A DNA stretch of 64,000 nt, taken from contig JAUIDY010000014.1 of assembly GCA_030428385.1 (NCBI GenBank), positions 1-64,000 on the forward strand, written 5' to 3'. The position numbers and the translations under genes were made by a program. Each line of letters begins with the position of its first letter. Position 1 is the stretch's first letter. The notes beneath the pieces were generated by a model. That model did not search any database. It was not told the DNA's origin and saw nothing but the letters and a program-made list of their open reading frames with translations. The DNA comes from Rhodothermia bacterium. Lineage in GTDB: Bacteria > Bacteroidota > Rhodothermia > Rhodothermales > JAAAOL01. Below, one piece after another: positions 43,263 through 52,312 of the stretch.

Positions 43263-45072
43263 GGCGCAGCCACAGCGACGGGCTCAGACCATCGCCAGCG
43301 TCGCGGAGGGGCCACGCCATCTCCAGCCGCACGGCGCGGTCGGCAAAGCCCAGACCCACACCTGCCGACGAATAGATGTCGTCAAAGTCGAAGTCTTCGG
43401 CCTCAAAGCCGTTCGTCCACCCCGCGTCGAAGAAGCCGATGATCTGGAAGTCGTCGATCAGGTCATCGAACATCGAGAGGTCGTCGATGATGTATTCGGC
43501 GTTGCCGAGCAGCATCTCGGTGCCAGAGAAAATGTTCTGATGGTAGCCGCGCATGCTGCCGATGCCGCCCAACGTGAACTGCTTCTGGAATGGAATAAGG
43601 TCACCCTCTACTTTGCCTCCACGCACACGCAGCGCGAGACTGCTTTCGCGGGACATGGGGATGTAGAGCCGCCCGTCAGCGATGTAGCGATTGTAAGAAA
43701 AATCTCCGCCGACGCCATCGCCGATCTCGGCGACGAACCGGAAGGCACCGCCACGCGGCAGGTCGTGCAGGTTTTTGACATGCCCGCCTTCCACCGCCAC
43801 GGAAAACGTCTGCACCTGCCCCTCGTTGATAAACGGGTTGGCTGCAAAGCCGCCGCCATCAAACAGGGACCAGTGCGTGTTGGTGTTCAAGCTGCGATGT
43901 TCTTCACTGCGATACCCGGCGCTAACTTGCACAAACGGGGTGATGCGCTGCACGGCGTAGATCGTCCACCCTTCGGCTTCGTAATAATCAAAAAAGTCGT
44001 TCTCGAAGAAAAAGGCCGCCAGGGAGTTTTCGGTCCACGACGTTTTCCACAGGTCGTCCGTGGTGGTGTTATGCCGGTAGCTTGCGCCCACCTTAATGGC
44101 ATACTCTTCATTGCGACGGCGGTTGTTGTCCAAGCGCGTTTCGACGCCCAGTTCATAACGCCAGTCTTCGAGCGCAAAGCCATAGGCAAGCTGCCCATAA
44201 ATTCGGCCCCGGTAATAATCGTCCCAACTCATCGGGGTCCGGCCAATGCCCAGCACCAGCCCTTCGACGCGGTTGTAGCGGATGGCGGGGATAGGTCGGT
44301 AGAGGGCAGTTTCGCCACGGTACGGCCACTTGTAGCCCCACATCTCGCCGACGAACGCGCCCCGGTAGCCACTGCGTCCACGAAATGGTCCAGTCCGCCA
44401 GTTGCGGTTGCGCCAGTGGTCATCCCACTCGTCGTCGTCCCACTCGTCATCATCATCGTCCCAGCGGTCATTGTCCCACTCATCATCGTCGTCGCGGGTA
44501 CTGCGGCGTACTTCGCGGCGGCCATCGCGGTATACCCATTCGCCTTCAATGCGCTCGGCGCGCTCCGTGCGATCAATTTCATCTAGCGACCGCGCATCGG
44601 CGAGGGATTCGCCTGCCACCAAGTCGTCGGCGAGGCGGGTGGCTCGGCCCATGTCGCGCCCGATGTTTTCGATGCGGCCCGCGATGCTGTATTCATCTTC
44701 AGCTTCTAATTCGACCCGCAGGATCTCCATGTCTTCTTGGATATCATAGAGCAGCCGGCGCAACGCCTCCAGGTCTTCTTGCGAGAACGTGAGGTCACGG
44801 TTTCCATCGGCAGGAGTCATCACTTTGGTGGCCTGCACAAGCCGAGACGTGATGTCGCGGAGCCGGTCGCTGAGTGAGCCGGAGGCATTTTCGCCCAGGG
44901 TGGTTTCCTGAAGCACCGCCACCACGGTTTCGAGGGACGCCTCGATGAGGTCGCGTTCGTGCTGGTAGCGATAGGGTTCTTCGGCGGTGCGCAGGCTATG
45001 GCGTTGCTGGGCCATTGCGGGAAGCACCACAACGGCCAACAACACACAAAAAAGTCGAATCATTCGGGACAT
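43246..45072 (-). CDS. Omp85-superfamily outer-membrane protein with Asp/Trp-rich tract
   Basis: This 608-residue protein has a signal peptide (MIRLFCVLLAVVVLPAMAQQ), then a helical part (about 35-165) with heptad-like spacing and a tract at residues 194-220 made of 16 Asp, 5 Trp and 3 Glu. The C-terminal part is a beta-barrel with alternating aromatic strands and a final Phe. GGIGSMRGYHQNIF near 500 matches the RGY/F motif of BamA, TamA and FhaC barrels. No POTRA domains are evident, as the N-terminal part is helical. A role in outer-membrane insertion or secretion is possible but not shown. It is convergent with the GT4 gene. Confidence 0.78.
   Translation of the reverse strand: MSRMIRLFCVLLAVVVLPAMAQQRHSLRTAEEPYRYQHERDLIEASLETVVAVLQETTLGENASGSLSDRLRDITSRLVQATKVMTPADGNRDLTFSQEDLEALRRLLYDIQEDMEILRVELEAEDEYSIAGRIENIGRDMGRATRLADDLVAGESLADARSLDEIDRTERAERIEGEWVYRDGRREVRRSTRDDDDEWDNDRWDDDDDEWDDDEWDDHWRNRNWRTGPFRGRSGYRGAFVGEMWGYKWPYRGETALYRPIPAIRYNRVEGLVLGIGRTPMSWDDYYRGRIYGQLAYGFALEDWRYELGVETRLDNNRRRNEEYAIKVGASYRHNTTTDDLWKTSWTENSLAAFFFENDFFDYYEAEGWTIYAVQRITPFVQVSAGYRSEEHRSLNTNTHWSLFDGGGFAANPFINEGQVQTFSVAVEGGHVKNLHDLPRGGAFRFVAEIGDGVGGDFSYNRYIADGRLYIPMSRESSLALRVRGGKVEGDLIPFQKQFTLGGIGSMRGYHQNIFSGTEMLLGNAEYIIDDLSMFDDLIDDFQIIGFFDAGWTNGFEAEDFDFDDIYSSAGVGLGFADRAVRLEMAWPLRDAGDGLSPSLWLRLTPTF
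44413..44493 (-). repeat. Low-complexity Asp/Trp tract within the Omp85-like gene
   Basis: These 27 codons (residues 194-220) encode repeats of the pattern WDDD(D)E. It lies between the helical region and the barrel, so it should be periplasmic or extracellular. The regular acidic and Trp spacing suggests calcium or cation binding, or a spacer that grows by slippage. Confidence 0.8.
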
Positions 45073-45312
45073 GGATCGCAGAGGTTATTTCCATTGGTTG
45101 GGCGAAATACGCATCCCGAACGGGAAGGGTTACACCGGGCGGAAATTGTCTGACCTTCGTCTGGCTGCTCATCTATTGTGATGTCCCCACAGTCATAGCA
45201 AACGCTCCGGTGTGGATCTCGTGACCAGCAGCGACAAACTACTGCCTTTCCAAATGAGGAATCATAAGGTACTTTTTAAACCAACGGTATAGCTTCACTC
45301 CGGGGAAACAGC
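45073..45312. promoter_or_regulatory. Divergent intergenic region, Omp85-like / lipoprotein
   Basis: These 240 bases lie between two divergently transcribed envelope genes and contain no gene. A promoter for each is expected, but I see no clear consensus boxes or long palindromes. Confidence 0.45.
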
Positions 45313-45750
45313 ATGATGCACCGCCTCTTTTTGATTGCCCTCAGCCTTCCCTTTTTTACCGGCTGCTCCGTCCTTGAGGCCGAAGACCAACAAAAAGTCG
45401 GCGGTGAAATCGTGATGGACGAGGACCCATTCTTTAACCTTCCGACCACCATCCAGGCAGGCGTTCCCTTTACGATTTCCTTCAATACAATGGGAGGCGG
45501 ATGTTTCGACGGCGGCCCAACAAAGGTTGCGTATGATGACAAGGGCGCATTGGTTATCGCTTTCGATTATGTTACGACTGACTACCAAGATGCCATCTGT
45601 CCCAGTGTTTTAAAATACTTTCCCCATGAAGCCACGGTTCAACTCGACCAATCGGGCTTTTCAGAATTGCGGTTTTTAACGTGGAACCGTCAAGACGCAT
45701 ACCCTTGGGGGAATCCTCAGGTTATCGCGTTTACCATTCAGGTTGAGTAA
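45313..45750 (+). CDS. Small lipoprotein of unknown function
   Basis: This 145-residue protein has a type II signal peptide, basic start then LFLIALSLPFFTGC with the lipidation cysteine at residue 18. The mature part is acidic and probably all beta. Two Cys residues (GGGCFDGG and AICPSV) are 37 residues apart and could form a disulfide. I do not recognise the family. It may sit in the outer membrane with the neighbouring Omp85-like protein. Confidence 0.75.
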   Translation: MMHRLFLIALSLPFFTGCSVLEAEDQQKVGGEIVMDEDPFFNLPTTIQAGVPFTISFNTMGGGCFDGGPTKVAYDDKGALVIAFDYVTTDYQDAICPSVLKYFPHEATVQLDQSGFSELRFLTWNRQDAYPWGNPQVIAFTIQVE

Positions 45751-45788
45751 CCCCCATCCTTAACCGCGAGACTAATCGTTTATCCGTT

Positions 45789-45938
45789 CTTTTGGATTGA
45801 TCCAAAAAAACCAAAAGATCAAGGCTGCACCAAAATCGGCTGACGCTGCGCCGCGGGAGCGGCACAGCTTCAAACTCGCTGCGCTCAGACAGGAGCGCTC
45901 GTCGCTCCCTGCGCTCCGCGTCCGAGCCACCGATTTTG
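45789..45938. repeat. Palindromic intergenic element
   Basis: It contains a 7-base hairpin at 45790-45807, outer arms 45831-45839 and 45930-45938 (CAAAATCGG and its complement), and an inner 6-base hairpin at 45892-45908 in a GC-rich stretch repeating CTGCGCTC-like words. The whole is about 150 bases and lies between the lipoprotein gene and the end of the alpha-2-macroglobulin gene. This layout is typical of dispersed bacterial intergenic repeats; a double-sided terminator is an alternative, as it separates two convergent genes. Confidence 0.55.
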
Positions 45939-46026
45939 CTAAGGCCCATTTTTAATTCTCAAATCCCGCACTCTCTCTTTCTCAAACTCTCCTTTTCCCC
46001 ACTCCCAAACTCTTTCACTCCCATCC

Positions 46027-49000
46027 TCAATCATCCCCCGCCACCGCTTCTTCCGACGTTTCCGGGGCGGCGACCTGAATGCGCGTGCCTTCGGAGTGGG
46101 CGCTGAACTCGGGGGCGTACATGCACTGCACGGTGGTGATACCATTGGAGAAGTCCCCGGCATGCGCCACGCGGAGTGGATATTCGAAGACGTACGTGCC
46201 CTGCGGCAGGTAGCCGAAGAAAAAGTGCGTCGCGGCGTCGCGGGTGCTCTCGTAGTAGCCGAGGCCGTCCTGCCACTTGTACTGCGACAGCACATTCACC
46301 GGCTCCAGCCCGGACGCCCGCATGTCTTTCATGTGCACATATTCGAGGTTGCGGTCGGTGCGGAGGACGACGCGAACCTTCAGCAAATCGCCGGGGGTGA
46401 GCGTCGTGCCTTCGTCCAGCGAAACCAGTTGCGGCCCTGTTGGGGTGTTGCGTTGCAGCATCACCTCTTTTTCGATGCTCAGCGGCGTCTCGGCGGGCGT
46501 GATCTTGTCGAGCTGTTCAAAATATTGCCAGTACACCGCGCCCCAGCCGATTCCTTCGCCCTGCTTTTGGACACTGATGTCGCCCATTTCGGGCGTGACG
46601 CTGCTGCCGTCCCAGGCCGTCTGGAAGTAGCCCGTTCCGGCTTCGCGGTCCTCGCGCTCGCTGCTGTCAATGACGTATTCGCCGAGTGTGATGACGACGT
46701 CGGAGTCAACCGCCGTGAGGTCGGTGCCGCGCAGCAACAGGGCATAGACAGCGGCGGCGGTCGCTTTGGTCGTGCGCCAATCCTGCGTCTGCTTCTGCTT
46801 GAGGAGCCACTGCTTCATTTCCTCGACGGCGTCTTCGTCCTGCGCGACTTCGTGGAAGACCTCGATCAGCAGCGACTGCGTCTCGATGGGGGCCTGGTAC
46901 CAGTAGTAGCCGTAATCGCGCTTCCAGTACATGCCCAGTTCGTCGTCGTGCAGCGCAAACTCACGCAGCGACGCAACGATGGCGTCTGGCGTCTCGGCAT
47001 CGGCGGTGCGGTGCAGGGCCAGCGCGATCATGCCTTGCAGCAAGCGATTGTGGTTGAGCCAGTATTCCTGCGCCTGCCCGCGGTAGTAGGCGTGCGCCTC
47101 GCGCTGCGCATCGGTCATCGACAGGTCGGGGAAGAGGCTGCGTGTGTAGAGGTAATGGATCTGCATCCCATTCAGATGATGCTTCTCCAAATCTATGTTG
47201 GCTTCGAGCAGGCGGTCGTAGTCCTCGCGGATCTTCACATCGAGAAATCGGATCGCGCTGTTCAGCATCCCGATGACGCGGTCTTCCGACGCAGGCGTCA
47301 GCACGTCGAGCGTGAGCAGGTGCCCCAGCCCTTTGGCGATGTGCTGCGTGATGTAGCGGTCGGGCCGGCCGCCGTTGAACCACGGCCACGAGCCGTCGCC
47401 GTACTGCATCTGTTCGAGCTTGCGCAGCGCCGACTGCATCTCGCCGTCCATGCGGCGGGTGTCGAACAGCGTGGCGATGCGCTGCTTGCGGGCGGTTTCG
47501 TCCTGCGCGTGCAGCACCCACGGCGTCGCGTCGAGCATCAGCCCCTTGAGGTCCTGGTTCTTTTCGAGGTTAGAGACGAGCGCCTCGGCCCCGTCGCGCC
47601 GCCACTGGTCGTACACCTGCTCGATGCGCGGGTTTTTGCGCACAATGCCGGTGGCAATGCTGTTGGCGTAGAAGCGGCTGAACGTCTGTTCGGCGCACTC
47701 GTGCGGAAACTCCATCAGGTACGGCAGCGCCTGCACGGCATACCACACCGGGTTCGGCGTGTATTCGAGCGTGAAGCGGTGGTGCCGCAGCGTGCTCGAC
47801 GTGCTGGTGCGCAGCTTGTCGAAGCTAAACGTTTTGGTCTCGTTGCCCCGAATCGGAAGCGGCAGCGTCTCGGTGACGAGCGTGCGGTTCGTGAGTACGG
47901 GAACGACGTTTTCTTCGCCATCGGAGAAGGCCCCGGCTTCGGCCACGACGCGATAGGTGACCGCCGACAAGCCTTCGGGGATGTCGAGCGTCCAGGCGAG
48001 CGGCGTGCTGCGTCCGGCGTCCACGTCAAAGCGCAGGAGGGCGTCGTCGTTGCCCAGTTCGTCGTCCAGCGGCTCCATCGTCAGCGCGTCGAACAGCAGC
48101 AGCCGGGCGTAACCGACCAGCGTGGTGTCCGACAGGTTGGTGACTTTGGCGGCGAAGCGGATCTCGTCGTTTTCGCGGAAGAAACGCGGCGCGTTGGGCA
48201 CCACCATCAGTTCTTTCTGCGTGACGACTTCATGCTGAAGCTGCCCGTATTTTAAGTCTTTGCTGTGCCCAAACGCCAGCAGCTTCCACCGCGTGAGCGC
48301 CTCGGGCATGGTGAACGAAAAGACCACCTCGCCCGCCGCGTTGGTTTCGAGGTGCGGGAAGAAGAAGGCGGTTTCGTCCAGGTTGGTGCGCGCCTGCACG
48401 TCGGCGAGGCGTTCGTCTACCGGAGCCACGACGTTTTCGTCGAGCCGGGCATCGTCGTCAGCCAGCGCCTTCTGGGCACTTTCTTCGCCCTCTGCACTTT
48501 CTTCCAAACTCAATGCGGCATCTGCATTTAACGCTTGCCGCTCCATCGGCGCAGGCGCAGCGGCGGGAGGTGGTGCCGATTCTGCTACCGCTCCGGCCAT
48601 CCGTGCATACCGCCGCCGTCCATAAAAATCGAATCCAAACCAGTTGAGTTGGTCGTACGAGCGGTGGCTGAAACCGTAGCGCGGGTTCCAGTTGTCGGCC
48701 TGAAGCTGTGTCGTGATGGTCTGCCGCAGGCTCGCATCGCCCCAACCCAACCGCGCGCCGTGGTAGCTCAGGATGTTGAAATACCAGTTGTGCGGACGGA
48801 AGGAATCCAGCGAGGCATCGTACATCGCTGCAACGAGTTCGGCAGCGACGGCATCCCCTTGCGCTCCCGCTACGGTGATCTTCCATTCTTCTTCCGAGCC
48901 CGGCTTTAACTTATCACGGAATGTCGCGAGCTTCAGTTCAAGCTGGCGGTTGGTGTACGGCACCGAGATCGTCTGCGAATGGCGGTAGGCGCGGTTGTCG

Positions 49001-52000
49001 CGCACGAAGGCGATATGCACGCCGAAGTTGCCCCGGTGCTGTTCTTCAATCGGCACGGTGAGGATTTCGGTGCTGTTGGACAGCCGGATCCACCGCGACT
49101 CGGTGATTTCGCCGCGATGCTCCACCTCGAACAACACCCGCACGTTCTCAGCGCTGGTCCCAATCAGAAAGGACGCCGTTTCGCCGGGTTCGCCCCCACT
49201 TTTGAGCGGTACAAACCAGTCGGCGAGCGGCACAGGCGGTGCGTCGTCGGTCGGTGCAAAAAGCGTGGTGACCTGCTGAAAACTAACCGGACGGCCCTGC
49301 GGATCGTTGGCGCTTAGTTCAAGCCGGTACGCCCCGCTGTCCCATTCGTCGATCTGCGAGAGATCCAGCATGGTGCTTTCTGCCGTGTCGAAGTCCAATG
49401 TCAGCACGGTTTCGGCCACCTCCCAGTCGGCGGGGTCGTCTTCGCCCGCGTAGTCGTCTAGTGGAAAGGCATCCGTAAACGTGGCTTCGGACAGGACGTG
49501 TTCATCCGGCGTATCCCACAACTCGGCGCGGAAATAATGCGCTGGCGGTTGCAAACGCACGACGGTCAGTTGTCCCTGCGTCGGCTGGGGCTTGCCGTTG
49601 AGGTTGTTCGCGCTGACGACGAGTTCACCAAACGTGGTTTTGTCCAGCCGATCCGGCACGTTCAGGCCCAGTACCAACGAGCGGTAGCCGACGGTCACGT
49701 TGGTGGTGGCGCTGTGCGTCTCGCCGGTGATGTCGGTCACATCGGTGGTGATGCGATAGTTAAACTGCAAGCCTTCGCTTTCGGGCAAAGAGCGGTCAGG
49801 CAGCGCCTCAAATTGAATGGTGAATGCCCCCACTTCGTCGGTCGTTGTGGTACCGTGGGCGATTTCCACTTCCTGACCGCCTGTGGGCCAATACCAGCGA
49901 CGGTACCACGGCAGCCAGCGCGGCGTGCGCACCACACGGTATGTCACCTCGGCCCCGTCGATGTTGGCTCCCGCATACGATTCGGCCTTACCCGTTACCG
50001 TCGCGAGGTCGTACAAGGCGGGCGCATCGGCGGGCGGCTCCATTGTCACCTCGAAGCGCGGGCGTTTGTATTCCTCTACTGAGAACGAGGTGGAACCGTA
50101 GCCATTGTTGATGCTCATGTTGCCCAGCAACCCGCCCGACGGGGCCACAAACGAGCCGCTGAACGTTCCGTATTCGTTGGAGACCAGCGTCATCGTCTCC
50201 ACCTGTTGATGGTTCACATCATAAAAGGTGACGACGGTGCTTTGCTCAGGGCGGATTTCGTAGCGCTCGCCCTCCTGATACATCAGGATGCCCTTGAAAT
50301 AAATCGTCTGCCCCGGGCGGTAGATGGCGCGGTCAGTGAAGAAGTGCGTGACGAGGCGACTTGTCTCCGATCCCCGGTAGCCGTAGCCATAAAACGACTC
50401 GTTGGAGATCAGGCTGTCGCTGCGGTGCGAAAAATGCAGCTTAAACGAGCGCTGTTGCTGCGGCTCGATACGCACAAAGCCGTTGCTATCGGTCCGTTCG
50501 CTGCCACTCCAAAGCTGCGTCACCACATCCCACGCGCCCCGGCTGTCCTGATACCGCAGCCGCACCTGCGCCCCAGGAAGCGGTGCGCCCGTTTCCCGGT
50601 TCAGCACGTACACATCATACGTCCCATCGTTGTGCCGCCGCGCGAGGTAGCTGATGTTCGAGACCTGGAAAAACGCATAGCCGAGCGCTTCCTCGTTGAA
50701 GGAATAGTCGGCGTTGGTGGAGGCGAGCAACAGGTAGCTGCCCCGTTCCAGCGCAGGCACACTCAGTTCCGTGCCATGGCGCTGGTAGTCGCCTTCGTTC
50801 GGAATCAGGTACGACGTCTCGACAACAGCGGGGCGGGCGGCCAACCGCCGCAGAATCTCTAGCCGCTGCTGATAGTTGGCCCGCTGGAGTTGCTGCTGAT
50901 CTTCGGGTGTGGCATGCACCGCTTTGACGTACACGTCGCGCAGGTTGCGGAAGTTGAGCCGCGCCAACAGCGGCTGCCCCGGCACCTGCGCTTCTTCCGT
51001 GGTCAGTTGCAGTTCTTTTTGCCCGATGCTGGCCTGCAGCGCCCGGCAATTGCTCGCGCCCCACGCCTGTGGAAATGCCTCGATGGCTTCGCCGCACAGG
51101 TTGTAGGCATCGCGTCGCTTCCAGCGGTACGTTTCGGGACCGCCGGGTTGGTACTGGTTCGCTTGTTCGTCGTACAACTGCGCTAGCGCAAACGTCGCCT
51201 CGGTGCCGGCAGGATCGTCGGCGTAGGTCTGTTGGAGCGTTTCGAGCGCCTGCTGATACAGCGCGTCTTTGTCCGGAATTGCGGCGTGGTCATACACCAG
51301 CTTGAGCCGTTTTAAATCGGCGTCCACCAGCGCGGCGGGGTCGTCATCGTCCAGATGAAAAGTGAGCAGCATTTGGAGGATGCGAACGGCATTTGGTGCC
51401 GGTGCCAGCGCATCGGGTTCGGGCTCTACGAGTCCGGCAAAGGCGGCGGCAGGCTCGAAGTAGGCCGGATCGTCGAGCACAAACGTCTGCTCCGGCGTGA
51501 TGAGGCTGGCTTCCGAGTTGCTCAGGAAATCGACGGCGCGGAAGGCGAGCAGGTCGTAGAGTGTGGGCCGCAACGCGCGGCTGTATTCGTACGCCGACAG
51601 CACGGCGGCATACGCTTCCACGGGCGTGGCTTGCAGGATATCGACGGACGCGACGGATTGCAGATAGGCCGCTACGGCGCGCGAAAGGATCGTGTGGGTG
51701 TCCCACGTCTCCACGTCGCCCTCGTCCACCGTGTCGGTGGTGGTGCGGTTGTGGAATTGCCAGCGTTGCTGCTGGTAATAGCGGAAATACAGTTCACCGA
51801 GGTACGAATGGAGCACCGCCTGGACAGGCGGTTCGCTGGCGGCAACTTCTTCGCGGATCCGTGCCATGACGGTGTTCACGGCGTCCTCTTCCAGGTACAC
51901 CACGTACTTCACCTGATACAGCAGTGCCTTGATGACCTGCGGCTGGTGGCCTTCGGCCTTGGCGTCGGCGTAGATGGTATCCACCACCTCGCGGGCGGAT

Positions 52001-52146
52001 TCGGGAAGCCCTTCGCGTTCGAGCGAGTCGGCCCGGGCCCAGGCCGCGTTGTAATCAGAAGAGGGCGTCATAACGTTTTGCGCCTGTGTCGTCGATCCGC
52101 CGAGGCTCCACACGAGCACCAGCAGCAACCATGTATGAATTCGCAT
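46027..52146 (-). CDS. Bacterial alpha-2-macroglobulin-like protein with thioester
   Basis: This 2039-residue protein has a type I signal peptide (WLLLVLVWSLGGSTTQAQ) and no lipobox. An N-terminal helical region (about 25-350) is followed by macroglobulin domains, including MG2-like GRGSETSRLVTHFFTDRAIYRPGQTIYFKGIL-type sequence near 585-620. A Pro/Ala/Glu-rich linker is at about 1180-1240, and the A2M segment DETAFFFPHLETNAAGEV near 1270 comes next. The thioester motif is HECAEQTFSRFYA with Cys1484 and Gln1487. After it come the alpha/alpha thioester domain and a receptor-binding-like end. It probably traps attacking proteases in the periplasm or at the surface. No penicillin-binding protein 1C gene, a frequent partner, is next to it. 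Confidence 0.92.
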   Translation of the reverse strand: MRIHTWLLLVLVWSLGGSTTQAQNVMTPSSDYNAAWARADSLEREGLPESAREVVDTIYADAKAEGHQPQVIKALLYQVKYVVYLEEDAVNTVMARIREEVAASEPPVQAVLHSYLGELYFRYYQQQRWQFHNRTTTDTVDEGDVETWDTHTILSRAVAAYLQSVASVDILQATPVEAYAAVLSAYEYSRALRPTLYDLLAFRAVDFLSNSEASLITPEQTFVLDDPAYFEPAAAFAGLVEPEPDALAPAPNAVRILQMLLTFHLDDDDPAALVDADLKRLKLVYDHAAIPDKDALYQQALETLQQTYADDPAGTEATFALAQLYDEQANQYQPGGPETYRWKRRDAYNLCGEAIEAFPQAWGASNCRALQASIGQKELQLTTEEAQVPGQPLLARLNFRNLRDVYVKAVHATPEDQQQLQRANYQQRLEILRRLAARPAVVETSYLIPNEGDYQRHGTELSVPALERGSYLLLASTNADYSFNEEALGYAFFQVSNISYLARRHNDGTYDVYVLNRETGAPLPGAQVRLRYQDSRGAWDVVTQLWSGSERTDSNGFVRIEPQQQRSFKLHFSHRSDSLISNESFYGYGYRGSETSRLVTHFFTDRAIYRPGQTIYFKGILMYQEGERYEIRPEQSTVVTFYDVNHQQVETMTLVSNEYGTFSGSFVAPSGGLLGNMSINNGYGSTSFSVEEYKRPRFEVTMEPPADAPALYDLATVTGKAESYAGANIDGAEVTYRVVRTPRWLPWYRRWYWPTGGQEVEIAHGTTTTDEVGAFTIQFEALPDRSLPESEGLQFNYRITTDVTDITGETHSATTNVTVGYRSLVLGLNVPDRLDKTTFGELVVSANNLNGKPQPTQGQLTVVRLQPPAHYFRAELWDTPDEHVLSEATFTDAFPLDDYAGEDDPADWEVAETVLTLDFDTAESTMLDLSQIDEWDSGAYRLELSANDPQGRPVSFQQVTTLFAPTDDAPPVPLADWFVPLKSGGEPGETASFLIGTSAENVRVLFEVEHRGEITESRWIRLSNSTEILTVPIEEQHRGNFGVHIAFVRDNRAYRHSQTISVPYTNRQLELKLATFRDKLKPGSEEEWKITVAGAQGDAVAAELVAAMYDASLDSFRPHNWYFNILSYHGARLGWGDASLRQTITTQLQADNWNPRYGFSHRSYDQLNWFGFDFYGRRRYARMAGAVAESAPPPAAAPAPMERQALNADAALSLEESAEGEESAQKALADDDARLDENVVAPVDERLADVQARTNLDETAFFFPHLETNAAGEVVFSFTMPEALTRWKLLAFGHSKDLKYGQLQHEVVTQKELMVVPNAPRFFRENDEIRFAAKVTNLSDTTLVGYARLLLFDALTMEPLDDELGNDDALLRFDVDAGRSTPLAWTLDIPEGLSAVTYRVVAEAGAFSDGEENVVPVLTNRTLVTETLPLPIRGNETKTFSFDKLRTSTSSTLRHHRFTLEYTPNPVWYAVQALPYLMEFPHECAEQTFSRFYANSIATGIVRKNPRIEQVYDQWRRDGAEALVSNLEKNQDLKGLMLDATPWVLHAQDETARKQRIATLFDTRRMDGEMQSALRKLEQMQYGDGSWPWFNGGRPDRYITQHIAKGLGHLLTLDVLTPASEDRVIGMLNSAIRFLDVKIREDYDRLLEANIDLEKHHLNGMQIHYLYTRSLFPDLSMTDAQREAHAYYRGQAQEYWLNHNRLLQGMIALALHRTADAETPDAIVASLREFALHDDELGMYWKRDYGYYWYQAPIETQSLLIEVFHEVAQDEDAVEEMKQWLLKQKQTQDWRTTKATAAAVYALLLRGTDLTAVDSDVVITLGEYVIDSSEREDREAGTGYFQTAWDGSSVTPEMGDISVQKQGEGIGWGAVYWQYFEQLDKITPAETPLSIEKEVMLQRNTPTGPQLVSLDEGTTLTPGDLLKVRVVLRTDRNLEYVHMKDMRASGLEPVNVLSQYKWQDGLGYYESTRDAATHFFFGYLPQGTYVFEYPLRVAHAGDFSNGITTVQCMYAPEFSAHSEGTRIQVAAPETSEEAVAGDD

Positions 52147-52264
52147 AAGACGTGTCGTCCTAAGTTGTGTGCCAAGATAGGGTCCTAACGGCTAACGAGA
52201 TGCGATTATGATGCCACGCCCCATCGAAGCGGGTATTATTTGTTTGATACCGGCTCGGGGATGG

Positions 52265-52289
52265 CAAAAATAAGAGTTGTAAAAACAAC
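52265..52289 (-). terminator. Small hairpin and T-rich stretch, or promoter box, upstream of the macroglobulin gene
   Basis: On the minus strand a 5-base stem (GTTGT/ACAAC, 52276-52289, 4-base loop) is followed by TCTTATTTTTG. This could terminate the NucS-like gene that ends at 52313. The same end also matches TAnnTTTG (52265-52272), the minus-7 box of Bacteroidota promoters, about 120 bases before the macroglobulin start. I cannot decide between the two. Confidence 0.35.
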
Positions 52290-52312
52290 CACATCTTAGA
52301 ACCCTTCATCTA

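Noticed and set aside
46096-48255. A 719-residue plus-strand reading frame opposite the macroglobulin gene
   Set aside because: His/Arg/Val-rich translation typical of antisense frames in GC-rich DNA; the minus-strand protein carries clear domains and the thioester.
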